Assembly (NCBI GenBank): GCA_031266095.1
Contig: JAISBR010000009.1
Location: 1 to 40,583 of the forward strand
DNA length: 40,583 bases
DNA from: Treponema sp.
GTDB lineage: Bacteria > Spirochaetota > Spirochaetia > Treponematales > Breznakiellaceae
Direction of reading: 5' to 3'
Shown: positions 27,006 through 35,050 of the stretch, in pieces
Layout of the letters: every line of letters begins with the position of its first letter
Numbering within the stretch: the stretch's first letter is position 1
Notes under the pieces: generated by a model
What the model was told of the DNA's origin: nothing
Databases searched by the model: none
What the model saw: only the letters and a program-made list of their open reading frames with translations
Made by a program: the position numbers and the translations under genes

Positions 27006-27479
27006 TTATAAACGTTTTACCTCGAAAAGCGCCTGGCCGTACTCGACCAGATCTCCGTTAGACGCCAGTACCAATACAATTTCGCAGTCGAATTCGGCTT
27101 CCAGATGATTCATCATTTTCATCGCCTCAAGTATGCAGAGACTGTCCCCGGCCTTGACCCTGGAACCGGGCCTTACAAAGGGCGGGGAGTCAGGTCCCGC
27201 AGCGCCATAAAAGGTCGCTACAATGGGACTGGTGATGGTATCGTTTCCGCCGGAAGGAACCGGCAGTCCAAGGCGGACAGGGCTTGCTGGTTCGCTGTCC
27301 TGCGTTGCGGCTGCCGCCTGCAGTCCCGCGGACACGCCCGCAGGCGCTTGACTTGGGACACCCTGGGGAACCGTATCTTTTCGCAGTACCAGATGGGTAG
27401 TTCCGTCGTTCAACTCAAGTTCCGCGATAGAGGAGGCGTTAAATTTATTGATTATCGTTAAAATCAGTTTTTCGTCCAT
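27006..27479 (-). CDS. accB: Biotin carboxyl carrier protein of acetyl-CoA carboxylase
   Basis: The product has 157 residues, the usual length. An N-terminal helical segment (to about residue 30) is followed by a Pro/Ala/Ser/Gln-rich linker (about 35-70) and the biotinyl domain. The biotin attachment motif EAMKM has its Lys near residue 121. The domain ends with GDLVEYGQALFEV. AGGGG lies upstream of the ATG. The gap to fabV is 14 bases and accC begins right after the stop, so it is inside the operon. It carries CO2 between AccC and AccA/AccD. Confidence 0.95.
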   Translation of the reverse strand: MDEKLILTIINKFNASSIAELELNDGTTHLVLRKDTVPQGVPSQAPAGVSAGLQAAAATQDSEPASPVRLGLPVPSGGNDTITSPIVATFYGAAGPDSPPFVRPGSRVKAGDSLCILEAMKMMNHLEAEFDCEIVLVLASNGDLVEYGQALFEVKRL

Positions 27480-27493
27480 TGCTGCAGCCCCTG

Positions 27494-28714
27494 CTATAAA
27501 TCGACTTCCGCAGGATTGACATCGGCGTCGTAGTTAACTCCCTCCACGTCAAAACCGTGAACCTCAAGGAAGTCATGCTTGAAGCCTTCAACATCGGCGA
27601 TGCTCATGATGGTTTCCTCTCCGGCGGAATCCATCTTCTCCGTGGTAGCCCGCTGTACGTCATCCCGCATTTCCCAATCGTCTATCCGTATCCGGCCCTC
27701 AGCGTCCACCGGAACCTTCGACGGATCTGAACCGCCATCAACATAGAGGCGGTCCCTGTAGAGTCTTACGATCTGTTCAATACAGCCCTCGTGAAGGCCC
27801 TTTTCCTTCATTACCTTAAAAAGGCAGGACACGTAAAAGGGGATGACGGGAATCACGGCGCTTGCCCTGGTTACCAGGGCCTTGTTCACCGAGAGCCAGG
27901 CATAGCCGCCCCCGGCTGTCAATTTTTTATTGATCGCCCGACAGGCCCGTTCCAGATCTGCTTTGGCCCTGCCGATGGTTCCGTTCTTGTATATCGCCCA
28001 GGAAGATTCCGGGCCGATGTAGGTATAGGCCAGGGTTCTGACCGAGGGGGCAAGGACGCCGGCCTTATCAAGGGCATCGATCCACAGTTCCCAATCCTCA
28101 CCGCCCATTACCTTGACGGTGTGGCGAATTTCCTCTTCGCTGGCCGGTTCCGCCGAGGCGAAAGTGAATTTACCGCTCATCATGTCGATGGTTTTTCCCG
28201 AACAGCTTTTGCCGATAGGCTTTATCACCGATCTATACATCACCCCGTCTTTTGGATCGGTCCGTACCGGCGACGCCAGGGAATAGATGATGAGGTCCAC
28301 CCGGGCAGGGATACCCGCGGCGACTGCGATTTCCTTTATCGCCTTAATAACCTCATCCTTCATGGCATTGGAAAAGGCGTCGCCGTCAAGGGTTTTCGAG
28401 ACCAGTCCCGCTTTGGCGGCCTCTTTGTCGAAGGTAAAGTTGTTGTAATAACCGGGGGTCCCCGGCTTTGACTCTGTGGCAGGCTTCTCGAAGGAGACGC
28501 CCACCGTCGCGGCCCGATAGCCGAAGCCCGCGGAAATGCGGCTTGCCAGACCGTAGCCCGTGGAGCAGCCGATTACCAAGGCCAGTTGTGGCCCGCCTGA
28601 AGACGCGCCGAGTGTTTTTTTCGCGTACTCGATCTGACGCCTGACCAAAGCGGCGCAGCCAACGGGATGACTGTTAATGCAGATATTGTTCCGAATCATA
28701 GGTTTAATGATCAT
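27494..28714 (-). CDS. fabV: FabV-family enoyl-ACP/trans-2-enoyl-CoA reductase
   Basis: The product has 406 residues. The ATG at 28714 is preferred over a GTG two codons earlier because GAGG is then eight bases upstream and FabV proteins begin MIIKP. Signatures: PVGC near residue 18, the NAD-binding segment GCSTGYGLASRISAGFG around 47-63, and the catalytic Tyr-x8-Lys in YKNGTIGRAK near 236-245. It reduces the enoyl intermediate at the end of each elongation round. The family includes the NADH-dependent trans-2-enoyl-CoA reductase of Treponema denticola and triclosan-resistant enoyl-ACP reductases of other bacteria. Within this operon the ACP-dependent role is the natural inference. Confidence 0.94.
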   Translation of the reverse strand: MIIKPMIRNNICINSHPVGCAALVRRQIEYAKKTLGASSGGPQLALVIGCSTGYGLASRISAGFGYRAATVGVSFEKPATESKPGTPGYYNNFTFDKEAAKAGLVSKTLDGDAFSNAMKDEVIKAIKEIAVAAGIPARVDLIIYSLASPVRTDPKDGVMYRSVIKPIGKSCSGKTIDMMSGKFTFASAEPASEEEIRHTVKVMGGEDWELWIDALDKAGVLAPSVRTLAYTYIGPESSWAIYKNGTIGRAKADLERACRAINKKLTAGGGYAWLSVNKALVTRASAVIPVIPFYVSCLFKVMKEKGLHEGCIEQIVRLYRDRLYVDGGSDPSKVPVDAEGRIRIDDWEMRDDVQRATTEKMDSAGEETIMSIADVEGFKHDFLEVHGFDVEGVNYDADVNPAEVDL

Positions 28715-28723
28715 AATCACGCC

Positions 28724-29152
28724 TCACATTTTTTCATTTTGACCGACCAGGCACATCCACTCGGCCTCGACGGCAAGTTCTTCGCCCACAAAGGCCTTAC
28801 CGGATTGTTTTATCATCCGGGAAGAAACCCTCAGGTTTTCAATTTCGGATCGCAGCTCATCACCGGGCCGGACCTGGCGGCGGAATTTTACCTTGTCGAC
28901 AGAGGCCAGAAAGAACAGCGCGCCGCCGCCAAGCACGCCCATCTTCTTTAAACCTGCGCCGCCTGACTGGGCCATGGTTTCTATCAGAATTACTCCCGGT
29001 ACTACCGGGTACCCGGGAAAATGTCCCTTAAAGAAAAATTCTTTTTCGGTGAACACATGCTTAGCGATAATTTTTTCAGTGTAAGCCTCTACGATTTCAT
29101 CAACAAATAAAAACGGCTCACGGTGGGGCAGCAATTTTTCAATTTCGTTCAT
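28724..29152 (-). CDS. fabZ: 3-hydroxyacyl-ACP dehydratase FabZ
   Basis: The product has 142 residues, a typical length. The N-terminal LPHREPFLFVDEI and the hot-dog-fold signature GHFPGYPVVPGVILIE are present; the His of GHFP and the Glu of LIE are the catalytic pair. A strong GAGGAGG site precedes the ATG. FabZ dehydrates 3-hydroxyacyl-ACP to the enoyl product that FabV then reduces, and the two genes are adjacent. Confidence 0.95.
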   Translation of the reverse strand: MNEIEKLLPHREPFLFVDEIVEAYTEKIIAKHVFTEKEFFFKGHFPGYPVVPGVILIETMAQSGGAGLKKMGVLGGGALFFLASVDKVKFRRQVRPGDELRSEIENLRVSSRMIKQSGKAFVGEELAVEAEWMCLVGQNEKM

Positions 29153-29180
29153 GTTTTCCTCCTCCTCATTGAGCTATTTC

Positions 29181-30452
29181 TTATCCTCTGTACCTTCTGA
29201 ATACCACCACTCCGTTGTGTCCGCCAAAGCCCAGGGAGCCCGAGGCGGCCGCAGAGATTTCTCCGTATTGGACTTTGTTGGGCACATAGTCCAGATCGCA
29301 TTCGGGATCAGGATTGTCAAGATTGATCGTGGGGGGGTAGAATCCTTCCCGAATGGCAAGAACACAGGCAATGGCCTCAAGGCCGCCGGAACCGGCGATA
29401 CAGTGGCCGGTCATACTCTTGGTGCTGGAGATCTTCATCTTGTATGCGTGATCCCCAAAAGCATATTTGATCATTTTGGTTTCAGTAGGATCGTTGATCT
29501 CCGTAGAGGTACCGTGGGCGTTGTAATACTGGATGTCGCCGGGTTTCATACCGGCGTCGGCGACAGCCTTCTTGATGGCGGTGCCGCCGCCCACGCCGCT
29601 GGGATCCGGAGCCGTTATGTGATATGCATCGGAACTTGCGCCGTAACCGGCAAACTCGGCGAGGATCTTCGCGCCCCGTTTTTTCGCGTGTTCTTCACTT
29701 TCAAGAATGAGGATACCCGCGCCCTCGCTCAGCACAAAACCATCCCGGTCGGCGTCAAAGGGGCGCGACGCTTTTTCAGGCTCATTCAGGCGCTTCGTGG
29801 AAAGGGCTTTGATCATCTGGAAACCGCCAACGGCAAAGGGAACAATGCAGGATTCGGCGCCTCCTGAGATGGTTACATCGCAGCGGCCGGAACGGATAAG
29901 GTCCAGGGCCTGGCCCAGGGCATCGGTACCTGAGGCGCAGGCGGTAACCTGGGTGTAGGCCGGCCCCTTGGCGCCAAATATCATCGAGATATTCCCCGCA
30001 GCCTCGTTGGAGATCATCAGCGGTACCGTAAGGGGCAACATGCGCCGGGGGCCCTGTTCAAAGAGCTTGAGGAATGATGCCGATAATATTTCGAATCCGC
30101 CGATTCCGTTTCCCAGCACAGTACCGGTCTTGTCAGGATCACTCATTACCAGCCGGCGTCCCTCCGCGCCGGGATCGCCAAGCAGACCCGCCCCGGTCAA
30201 TGCCTGGCTTGCGGCCGCCGCCGCCATTTGGGCAAAGCGGGACATTTTTCGGGCGTCTTTTTTATCCAGCCATTGGGAAGGATCGAAATCCTTTACTTCC
30301 CCGGCTATGGTCACGTCAAAACCGGTGGTATCAAAACCGGTGATGCGTCCTATCCCGCTTTTCCCGGTCTTGAGCGCGTTACCAAATTCTTCCACCGAAT
30401 TGCCAATGGGGGAAATTACCCCCATTCCGGTTACCACTACTTTTCTATTCAT
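29181..30452 (-). CDS. fabF: 3-oxoacyl-ACP synthase II
   Basis: The product has 423 residues from the ATG at 30452 (MNRKVVVTGMGVISPIG); an in-frame start 15 codons upstream falls in the gap after fabG and adds a non-conserved tail. GGGAG lies upstream. The Cys-His-His triad is visible: VTACASGTDAL with the nucleophile Cys near residue 173, HGTSTEINDPTE with His near 316, and MTGHCIAGSGGLEA with His near 352. The enzyme condenses malonyl-ACP with the growing acyl chain. The length is slightly above the usual 410-415. Confidence 0.95.
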   Translation of the reverse strand: MNRKVVVTGMGVISPIGNSVEEFGNALKTGKSGIGRITGFDTTGFDVTIAGEVKDFDPSQWLDKKDARKMSRFAQMAAAAASQALTGAGLLGDPGAEGRRLVMSDPDKTGTVLGNGIGGFEILSASFLKLFEQGPRRMLPLTVPLMISNEAAGNISMIFGAKGPAYTQVTACASGTDALGQALDLIRSGRCDVTISGGAESCIVPFAVGGFQMIKALSTKRLNEPEKASRPFDADRDGFVLSEGAGILILESEEHAKKRGAKILAEFAGYGASSDAYHITAPDPSGVGGGTAIKKAVADAGMKPGDIQYYNAHGTSTEINDPTETKMIKYAFGDHAYKMKISSTKSMTGHCIAGSGGLEAIACVLAIREGFYPPTINLDNPDPECDLDYVPNKVQYGEISAAASGSLGFGGHNGVVVFRRYRG

Positions 30453-30500
30453 ATAATTAATTCTCCCTGAGTTATGGCATAATGAATTAGCCAGCACAGC

Positions 30501-30514
30501 GGGACTTTAGTCCC
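30501..30514 (-). other. Small hairpin in the fabG-fabF gap
   Basis: GGGAC and GTCCC flank a four-base loop just downstream of the fabG stop in the 64-base gap before fabF. No T-run follows in the direction of transcription, so it is not a normal terminator. It could be an RNA-processing or stability element within the operon. Confidence 0.4.
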
Positions 30515-30516
30515 AT

Positions 30517-31251
30517 TTATATAAACATCCCGCCGTCTACCGGCAATACCTGTCCGGTAATATAAGAAGAAGCGTCGGACGCGAAAAAAAGCGCCGCCGC
30601 CGCGATATCTTCAGGTTTGCCGCTCCGCTTGAGGGGGATGATCCCGGCCATCTTTTCCCTGGCCGCCTCCGGCAGTGCGGCGGTCATATCGGACTCGATA
30701 AAACCCGGAGCGATGGCGTTTACCCGTACTCCGCGGGCCGCCGCTTCCCGGGCAAGGCTCTTGGTAAGGCCGATAAGTCCGGCCTTGCTTGCCGCGTAAT
30801 TCACCTGCCCGCCGTTTCCGTGTAAGCCAACCACGCTGGACATGTTTATGATAGAACCACTCCGCCTGTGGATCATATCCCGGCCCACTGTACGGGCAAT
30901 GAGAAAGGCCGCGGTAAGATTAATATCCAGTACTTTCTGCCATTCCTCAACGGACATTCTGAAAGAAAGGTTATCCCTGGTAATACCTGCGTTATTTACC
31001 AGTATGTCAAAGCCGCCCGATTCTTTGAGAGCGTTTTCGATAATCTCTTCCACTTCGCCGGTTCTGCCCAGGTCCGCGCTGATCCAGTGAAGTCTGCCTT
31101 CCGCTTTTTTAAGCCGTTCCTGTAAATCCTCGGGCTCTTTGGCGCTAAGGCCCCAAAGCTCGGCGCCCTCGGCAATAAACTTATCCGCGACGGCCCTGCC
31201 GATGCCTCTGGAGGCTCCGGTTACCAATGCCTTTTTCCCACGCAATACCAT
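30517..31251 (-). CDS. fabG: 3-oxoacyl-ACP reductase
   Basis: The product has 244 residues from the ATG at 31251, which has GAGG eight bases upstream; an upstream in-frame ATG adds 43 residues that lie within fabD. Short-chain dehydrogenase signatures are complete: TGASRGIGRA at the NADP loop, NNAG, the catalytic Ser in NMSSVVG, the Tyr-x3-Lys in YAASK, and IAPGFIESDMT. It reduces 3-oxoacyl-ACP with NADPH. The gap to fabD is 13 bases. Confidence 0.95.
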   Translation of the reverse strand: MVLRGKKALVTGASRGIGRAVADKFIAEGAELWGLSAKEPEDLQERLKKAEGRLHWISADLGRTGEVEEIIENALKESGGFDILVNNAGITRDNLSFRMSVEEWQKVLDINLTAAFLIARTVGRDMIHRRSGSIINMSSVVGLHGNGGQVNYAASKAGLIGLTKSLAREAAARGVRVNAIAPGFIESDMTAALPEAAREKMAGIIPLKRSGKPEDIAAAALFFASDASSYITGQVLPVDGGMFI

Positions 31252-31264
31252 ATGTATTACCTCA

Positions 31265-32245
31265 TTATGCGTTGTTTTCGATTTTCGCAATATCTTCAAC
31301 AGTCCCCGCGGTGTGACAGGGAATCCCGCTGCCCGAATCCCGCCAGAGTCCTTGCAGCACCTTACCGGGACCGACCTCAAGACAGGCTTCTATGCCACTG
31401 TTGTCTGCCGCTATGGCGGCCTCCTCATCAACCCAGCGCACGGGACTGGTGATTTGGGCAAGAGCGAGTTTTTTCGCCTCCGCGCCGGAGAAGACCCGTT
31501 TGCCCGTAACATTGGAATAGAAGGGGATACGGGGATCATGGAATTCAACAGTCTCAAGAACCGGACGGAAGGCCCCGGCCGCGTCGGCGATAAGGGGGGA
31601 ATGGAAAGGACCCGCGACTTGTAACCGCAGCACACGGCGGGCGCCCGCTTCCCTGAAACGAGTTTCGGCTTCAGCTAACGATGCGGCGGTCCCGCTTATC
31701 ACCATCTGCCTGGGTGAGTTGATATTCGCGGCATACAGGCCCTTAAGCCCGGCCGCGCTCCATTCGGCGATGAGGCTTTCAACTTGATCCGGAGGGATTC
31801 CGATAACTGCCGCCATACCCGGCGGCTGCGCCATACCCGGTACGAAATCTCTTTCGGCTTTACACAGGCGGTCGGCGGATCGCTGCATAGCTTCCCCTCT
31901 TGCGCTGACCAAACGGAAGCAGTCCCCGGCGCTGATGATTCCAGCGCAGACCAGCGCCGCGTATTCGCCAAGGCTGAAACCCGCACAAGCCGCGGGGGTG
32001 TAGCCCTGTTCGGCCAGAGCCTCGGCTGCGGCAAGGTTGGCCAGTGTAACTGCGGGCTGAGAAACATCGGTGCGTTTTAAGGTGTCCGCGCCGGATTCCA
32101 GCAGTGCCCTCATGTCCCTTCCGCATATACCGGAAGCCATGTCAAAAAGCGTCTTAACACTGCCAGAGGAAAAAAAATCCAAGGCCATTCCCGTATATTG
32201 GGCGCCCTGACCCGGAAACAGATAAATCACTTTGTTTTTATTCAT
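31265..32245 (-). CDS. fabD: Malonyl-CoA:ACP transacylase
   Basis: The product has 326 residues, slightly over the usual 305-310. The N-terminal YLFPGQGAQYTGM, the nucleophile elbow GFSLGEYAAL with Ser near residue 93, and the His of GPFHSPLI near 209 identify it. It loads malonate from CoA to ACP. No Shine-Dalgarno is visible; the sequence before the ATG is a ten-base tandem repeat that also contains the fabH stop codon. Translation may therefore depend on coupling to fabH, whose stop is 14 bases away. Confidence 0.94.
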   Translation of the reverse strand: MNKNKVIYLFPGQGAQYTGMALDFFSSGSVKTLFDMASGICGRDMRALLESGADTLKRTDVSQPAVTLANLAAAEALAEQGYTPAACAGFSLGEYAALVCAGIISAGDCFRLVSARGEAMQRSADRLCKAERDFVPGMAQPPGMAAVIGIPPDQVESLIAEWSAAGLKGLYAANINSPRQMVISGTAASLAEAETRFREAGARRVLRLQVAGPFHSPLIADAAGAFRPVLETVEFHDPRIPFYSNVTGKRVFSGAEAKKLALAQITSPVRWVDEEAAIAADNSGIEACLEVGPGKVLQGLWRDSGSGIPCHTAGTVEDIAKIENNA

Positions 32246-32246
32246 A

Positions 32247-32266
32247 TATCTACCAGTATCTACCAG
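32247..32266 (-). repeat. 10-base tandem duplication at the fabH-fabD junction
   Basis: On the minus strand CTGGTAGATA is present twice in a row. The fabH stop TAG lies in the upstream copy, and the fabD ATG begins two bases after the other copy. The duplication occupies the position where a ribosome-binding site for fabD would be expected. Confidence 0.8.
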
Positions 32267-33300
32267 ATAATCAAATTTCCGCCATAAGTGAGACCTCCGC
32301 CAAAGCCGATGGTCATAATTAAATCTCCCTTTTTAAGCTGCCCGGACCGGTTCATTTCATCCAGGGCTATGGGAATTGAAGCCGCCGAGGTGTTGGCGTA
32401 TTCTTCCACATTAAGGAAGAACTTTTCAATCGGAATATTCAGCCGTTTCCCCGCGGCCTGTACTATGCGGGCATTGGCCTGATGAGGAACTATCCGAGTA
32501 AGATCGTCCACCGTGATCCCCCCGGCCTCCATAAGAGCCTCAATGGTCTCTGTTACCGCCCTGACCGCGAAGTTATACACCTCCTGGCCTTTCATCTCAA
32601 GATGAATGGATTTGTCTATCGTTTCTCCATCCTTGAAGGGATGCCGTGAACCACCCCTCCGTATAATAAGGCTCTCCTTACCGGAACCATCTGCGCCCAG
32701 GATAGTCCGCAAAAGGCCGCTTCTACCAGGCTCCGGGGAAGGGGTTTTTTCAATCACCACTGCCCCGGCGCCGTCTCCCAACAACACGCAGGTTCCCCGG
32801 TCACTCCAGTCGATCAGCCTGCTCAACACCTCTGCGCCGATTACTAAAGCCCGCTTCCGCTCTTCACTGACGCTGAGGAGGCCCGCCGCGGTTTCAAGGC
32901 CGTAAATGAAACCGGTACAGCCGGCGGTAATATCCATGGCCCCGGCCCTTTTTGCCCCCAGCTTATCCTGCACAATACAGGCTGTGGAGGGGCATCCGTA
33001 AAAATCCGCCGTGACGGTTCCCAGGATAATCATGTCGAGGCTCTGAGCCGCCTCCGCTGCCGCCCGGTCCCGCTCTTCCCCGGCGGCCTCTGTGAAGCCC
33101 GCCGCCATAGCCAGGGCGTTTTTGGCCGCTTCCAGGGCAAGATCGCTGCACGCCGTATCCTCATCCGCCAGATGTCTGACACCAATTCCCGTATGGGACC
33201 TGATCCACTCGTCGCTCGTGTCGATCCAAGCCGCTAAATCGTCATTGGTAACTTTCCTGGACGGCACGGCCTTCCCGGTTCCGATAATTTCAATTGCCAT
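32260..33300 (-). CDS. fabH: 3-oxoacyl-ACP synthase III (initiating condensation enzyme)
   Basis: The product has 346 residues, longer than the usual 317-330. The extra length maps to an Ala/Glu/Arg-rich insert around residues 68-85. The Cys-His-Asn triad is present: ITAGCTGFIYGLETA with Cys near residue 126, VPHQANARIVQAA with His near 272, and YANTSAASIPIAL with Asn near 303. The N-terminus shows WIRSHTGIGVRHLA, typical for FabH. It starts chains from acetyl- or branched acyl-CoA and malonyl-ACP. It is the first gene of the operon; a promoter and palindrome lie just upstream, and the Shine-Dalgarno is weak. Confidence 0.95.
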   Translation of the reverse strand: MAIEIIGTGKAVPSRKVTNDDLAAWIDTSDEWIRSHTGIGVRHLADEDTACSDLALEAAKNALAMAAGFTEAAGEERDRAAAEAAQSLDMIILGTVTADFYGCPSTACIVQDKLGAKRAGAMDITAGCTGFIYGLETAAGLLSVSEERKRALVIGAEVLSRLIDWSDRGTCVLLGDGAGAVVIEKTPSPEPGRSGLLRTILGADGSGKESLIIRRGGSRHPFKDGETIDKSIHLEMKGQEVYNFAVRAVTETIEALMEAGGITVDDLTRIVPHQANARIVQAAGKRLNIPIEKFFLNVEEYANTSAASIPIALDEMNRSGQLKKGDLIMTIGFGGGLTYGGNLIIW

Positions 33301-33310
33301 AGCTCATTTT

Positions 33311-33335
33311 ATGACAAATTTTATAATTTTGTCAT
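33311..33335. promoter_or_regulatory. Perfect 25-base inverted repeat upstream of fabH (possible operator)
   Basis: ATGACAAA at 33311-33318 and TTTGTCAT at 33328-33335 are exact inverted copies around a nine-base AT-only centre. The element lies between the predicted fab promoter and the fabH start, 11 bases before the ATG. A further half-site, TTTGTCA, overlaps the -35 region (33362-33368). The position is ideal for a transcriptional repressor responding to lipid state, comparable in place, though not in sequence, to FabT or FapR operators. Confidence 0.6.
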
Positions 33336-33339
33336 ACTC

Positions 33340-33369
33340 CTCATATCACGGATTTCTTGATTTTGTCAA
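33340..33369 (-). promoter_or_regulatory. Predicted promoter of the fab-acc operon
   Basis: On the minus strand TTGACA (33364-33369) is followed after 16-18 bases by an AT-rich -10 candidate within GATATGAG (33340-33347). The -35 is a perfect consensus and the -10 is moderate. Transcription would start around 33330-33335 and include the palindrome in the leader. Confidence 0.5.
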
Positions 33370-33484
33370 GATAACGCTTTGACACCGGAGTATATAATGA
33401 GGTTGCGGGCCGCCGGATAATTGTACTCAAGTATCATGATTCAAGGATATTTAACCGTGTGTACGACAAGAAACAACAAGCCCC

Positions 33485-33513
33485 TTGTCATAATTATAAA
33501 ATCATGATATATA
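33485..33513 (+). promoter_or_regulatory. Predicted promoter of tRNA-Gly
   Basis: TTGTCA at 33485-33490 and TATATA at 33508-33513 have a 17-base spacer and lie 44 bases upstream of the tRNA. Both boxes match the sigma70 consensus well. Confidence 0.55.
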
Positions 33514-33557
33514 TATAAACAATATTAATTTAAGAAATGGTGACAATTTTAGTGCAT

Positions 33558-33628
33558 GCGGACGTCATATAACGGCATTATCCAAGCTTCCCAAGCTTGT
33601 GACGCGGGTTCGACTCCCGTCGTCCGCT
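33558..33628 (+). tRNA. tRNA-Gly, anticodon CCC
   Basis: A cloverleaf can be folded: acceptor GCGGACG (33558-33564) with CGTCCGC (33621-33627) and discriminator T; a three-pair D stem (ATA/TAT); anticodon stem CAAGC/GCTTG with loop TTCCCAA, so the anticodon is CCC at 33590-33592; and T stem GCGGG/CCCGT around loop TTCGACT. The 3' CCA is not encoded. The T discriminator fits bacterial glycine tRNAs. An integrase gene follows, making this the insertion site of a mobile element. Confidence 0.93.
33609..33628 (+). mobile_element. Candidate attachment site (attL) at the tRNA 3' end
   Basis: Tyrosine integrases of this type commonly recombine within the T-arm and 3' acceptor half of tRNA genes, restoring the tRNA on integration. 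The integrase starts 115 bases downstream in the same orientation. The matching right-hand repeat was not seen up to 40583, so the exact core is unproven and the element should end beyond the window. Confidence 0.45.
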
Positions 33629-33638
33629 GAGAACGTAA

Positions 33639-33657
33639 TTCCTTATAGCATAAGGAA
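33639..33657. other. Hairpin between tRNA and integrase
   Basis: TTCCTTAT and ATAAGGAA pair perfectly around a three-base loop. A second small hairpin, CCCG-AAAA-CGGG, follows at 33666-33677. There is no T-run. They could end the tRNA transcript by processing, or be arm-type integrase binding sites. Confidence 0.45.
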
Positions 33658-33743
33658 ATAGCCTACCCGAAAACGGGCGGCATATCACACGAAAAGGTAA
33701 AAGTGACGTTGAAAAGTGATACTTTTTGCCGGAAGGAGTTGGT

Positions 33744-34961
33744 ATGTGCCCGAAGAAATCTCATAAGCCGTTTACTCTCTACCGGAAAGAAACCCAAGCC
33801 GGCCCGGTATGGTATGCGCGGTTTTGGGATGAGAACGCCCGGAGGTATGCCGTCACTCGGTCTACCGGTATTCTTGCTGAAGGGAAGCGGCAGCGTCGTT
33901 ATGAAGCGGAACAGGCCGCCCGGGAAATGCTCCCATCTATCAGCTTCGCGCCGCCCGTACCGGAAAAGCCTTTTATCCGATACGTGGCTGATTTTTGGTC
34001 GCCTGATTCAGCCTATGTGAAAGAATGCGCCCTGGTCAAAAAGAAGCCCCTGTCAGCCGCCTATGTAACCATGAATCATGAAAATGTGCGCCGGCACATG
34101 GCGCCGTTCCCCGGCTTTCAGGATGTCACTCTCCGGGGCCTTACTGCCGGCCTTATCCGCGACTGGATCGCCTGGGCCGCCGATAAAGGGCTTTCCGGCC
34201 GGATCATTAACCTGGTGTTGCAAGGCATGAGAATACCGGTCCGATACGCCGTTATGCGGAAAGAGATTCAGCATGATCCGTTCAGGAACATGAAGAACGC
34301 CCCGGAAACACACCGGGAAAAGGGCGTCCTTACTCCTGCGGAAGTCTCCCGGCTCATTGCAGCGCCCATGCGGGACCCCCGCGCCAGACTTGCGGTTTTA
34401 CTGGGGCTTCTCTGTGGAATGCGCAGCGGGGAAGTCCGGGGCTTGCAATGGGGAGACGTAAGCGAGGGACTTATCAACATACTCCATAACCTCCAGGAAG
34501 GAGAAGGGCTCAAGGTTCCGAAGTATGGAAGCAGCCGGATCGTCCCTATTCCCGGTGCCATTCAAGCGGCGCTTGAAACGGTTCGTACCTTATCCGGAAA
34601 TCCGGGGCCGGAAATGTATGTTCTCAACAATCCTGTAAACCACAGGCCCCTAAGCCCCAAATATTTTCAGAGAGCGCTTCAGGCCGAGTTACAAGCCATC
34701 GGTATTCCGGGAAAGCGGGAAGGGAAAGACCCAGCCCCTGCAGATTATGTGAACGAGCAGAAGCGGCGGAATCTTACCTTTCACGAGCTGCGCCATACCT
34801 TCATAACTCTGGGAAGGCTTGCGGGAATAACCGACCTTGAGATTCAGGCTCTTGCCGGGCATAAATCGTCGCGGATGATGGAAAGGTACAGCCACGCTTC
34901 CCAGATACTGGACTTTACCGCGGCGCGGGAGAAGCTGGAAAAGGCGATAGGGGAGGTGTAG
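33744..34961 (+). CDS. int: Tyrosine recombinase / phage-type integrase
   Basis: The product has 405 residues from the ATG at 33744, with GGAAGGAG upstream; an earlier TTG six codons before has no site. The N-terminal 60 residues (YRKETQAGPVWYARFW...) look like an arm-binding domain, residues about 75-175 are the SAM-like core-binding domain, and the catalytic domain follows. Catalytic residues are visible: Arg in GMRSGEVRGLQW near residue 233, His-x-x-Arg in HELRHTFITLG near 351, and GHKSSRMMERYSH with the nucleophile Tyr near 386. It cuts and joins at the adjacent tRNA-Gly. The gene runs away from the tRNA, as expected for the left end of an integrated element. Confidence 0.93.
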   Translation: MCPKKSHKPFTLYRKETQAGPVWYARFWDENARRYAVTRSTGILAEGKRQRRYEAEQAAREMLPSISFAPPVPEKPFIRYVADFWSPDSAYVKECALVKKKPLSAAYVTMNHENVRRHMAPFPGFQDVTLRGLTAGLIRDWIAWAADKGLSGRIINLVLQGMRIPVRYAVMRKEIQHDPFRNMKNAPETHREKGVLTPAEVSRLIAAPMRDPRARLAVLLGLLCGMRSGEVRGLQWGDVSEGLINILHNLQEGEGLKVPKYGSSRIVPIPGAIQAALETVRTLSGNPGPEMYVLNNPVNHRPLSPKYFQRALQAELQAIGIPGKREGKDPAPADYVNEQKRRNLTFHELRHTFITLGRLAGITDLEIQALAGHKSSRMMERYSHASQILDFTAAREKLEKAIGEV

Positions 34962-35050
34962 CCCCGGACTCTGGAGTTTAGGAAAATCCGGGACAACATT
35001 GATCATCTATAAGGATACTGCGATAACTATTATTATTCAAAAGATTCTGC

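Noticed and set aside
33376..33396. TTGACA and TATAAT on the plus strand upstream of the tRNA
   Set aside because: The boxes are only eight bases apart, too close for a promoter; the pair at 33485-33513 is better.
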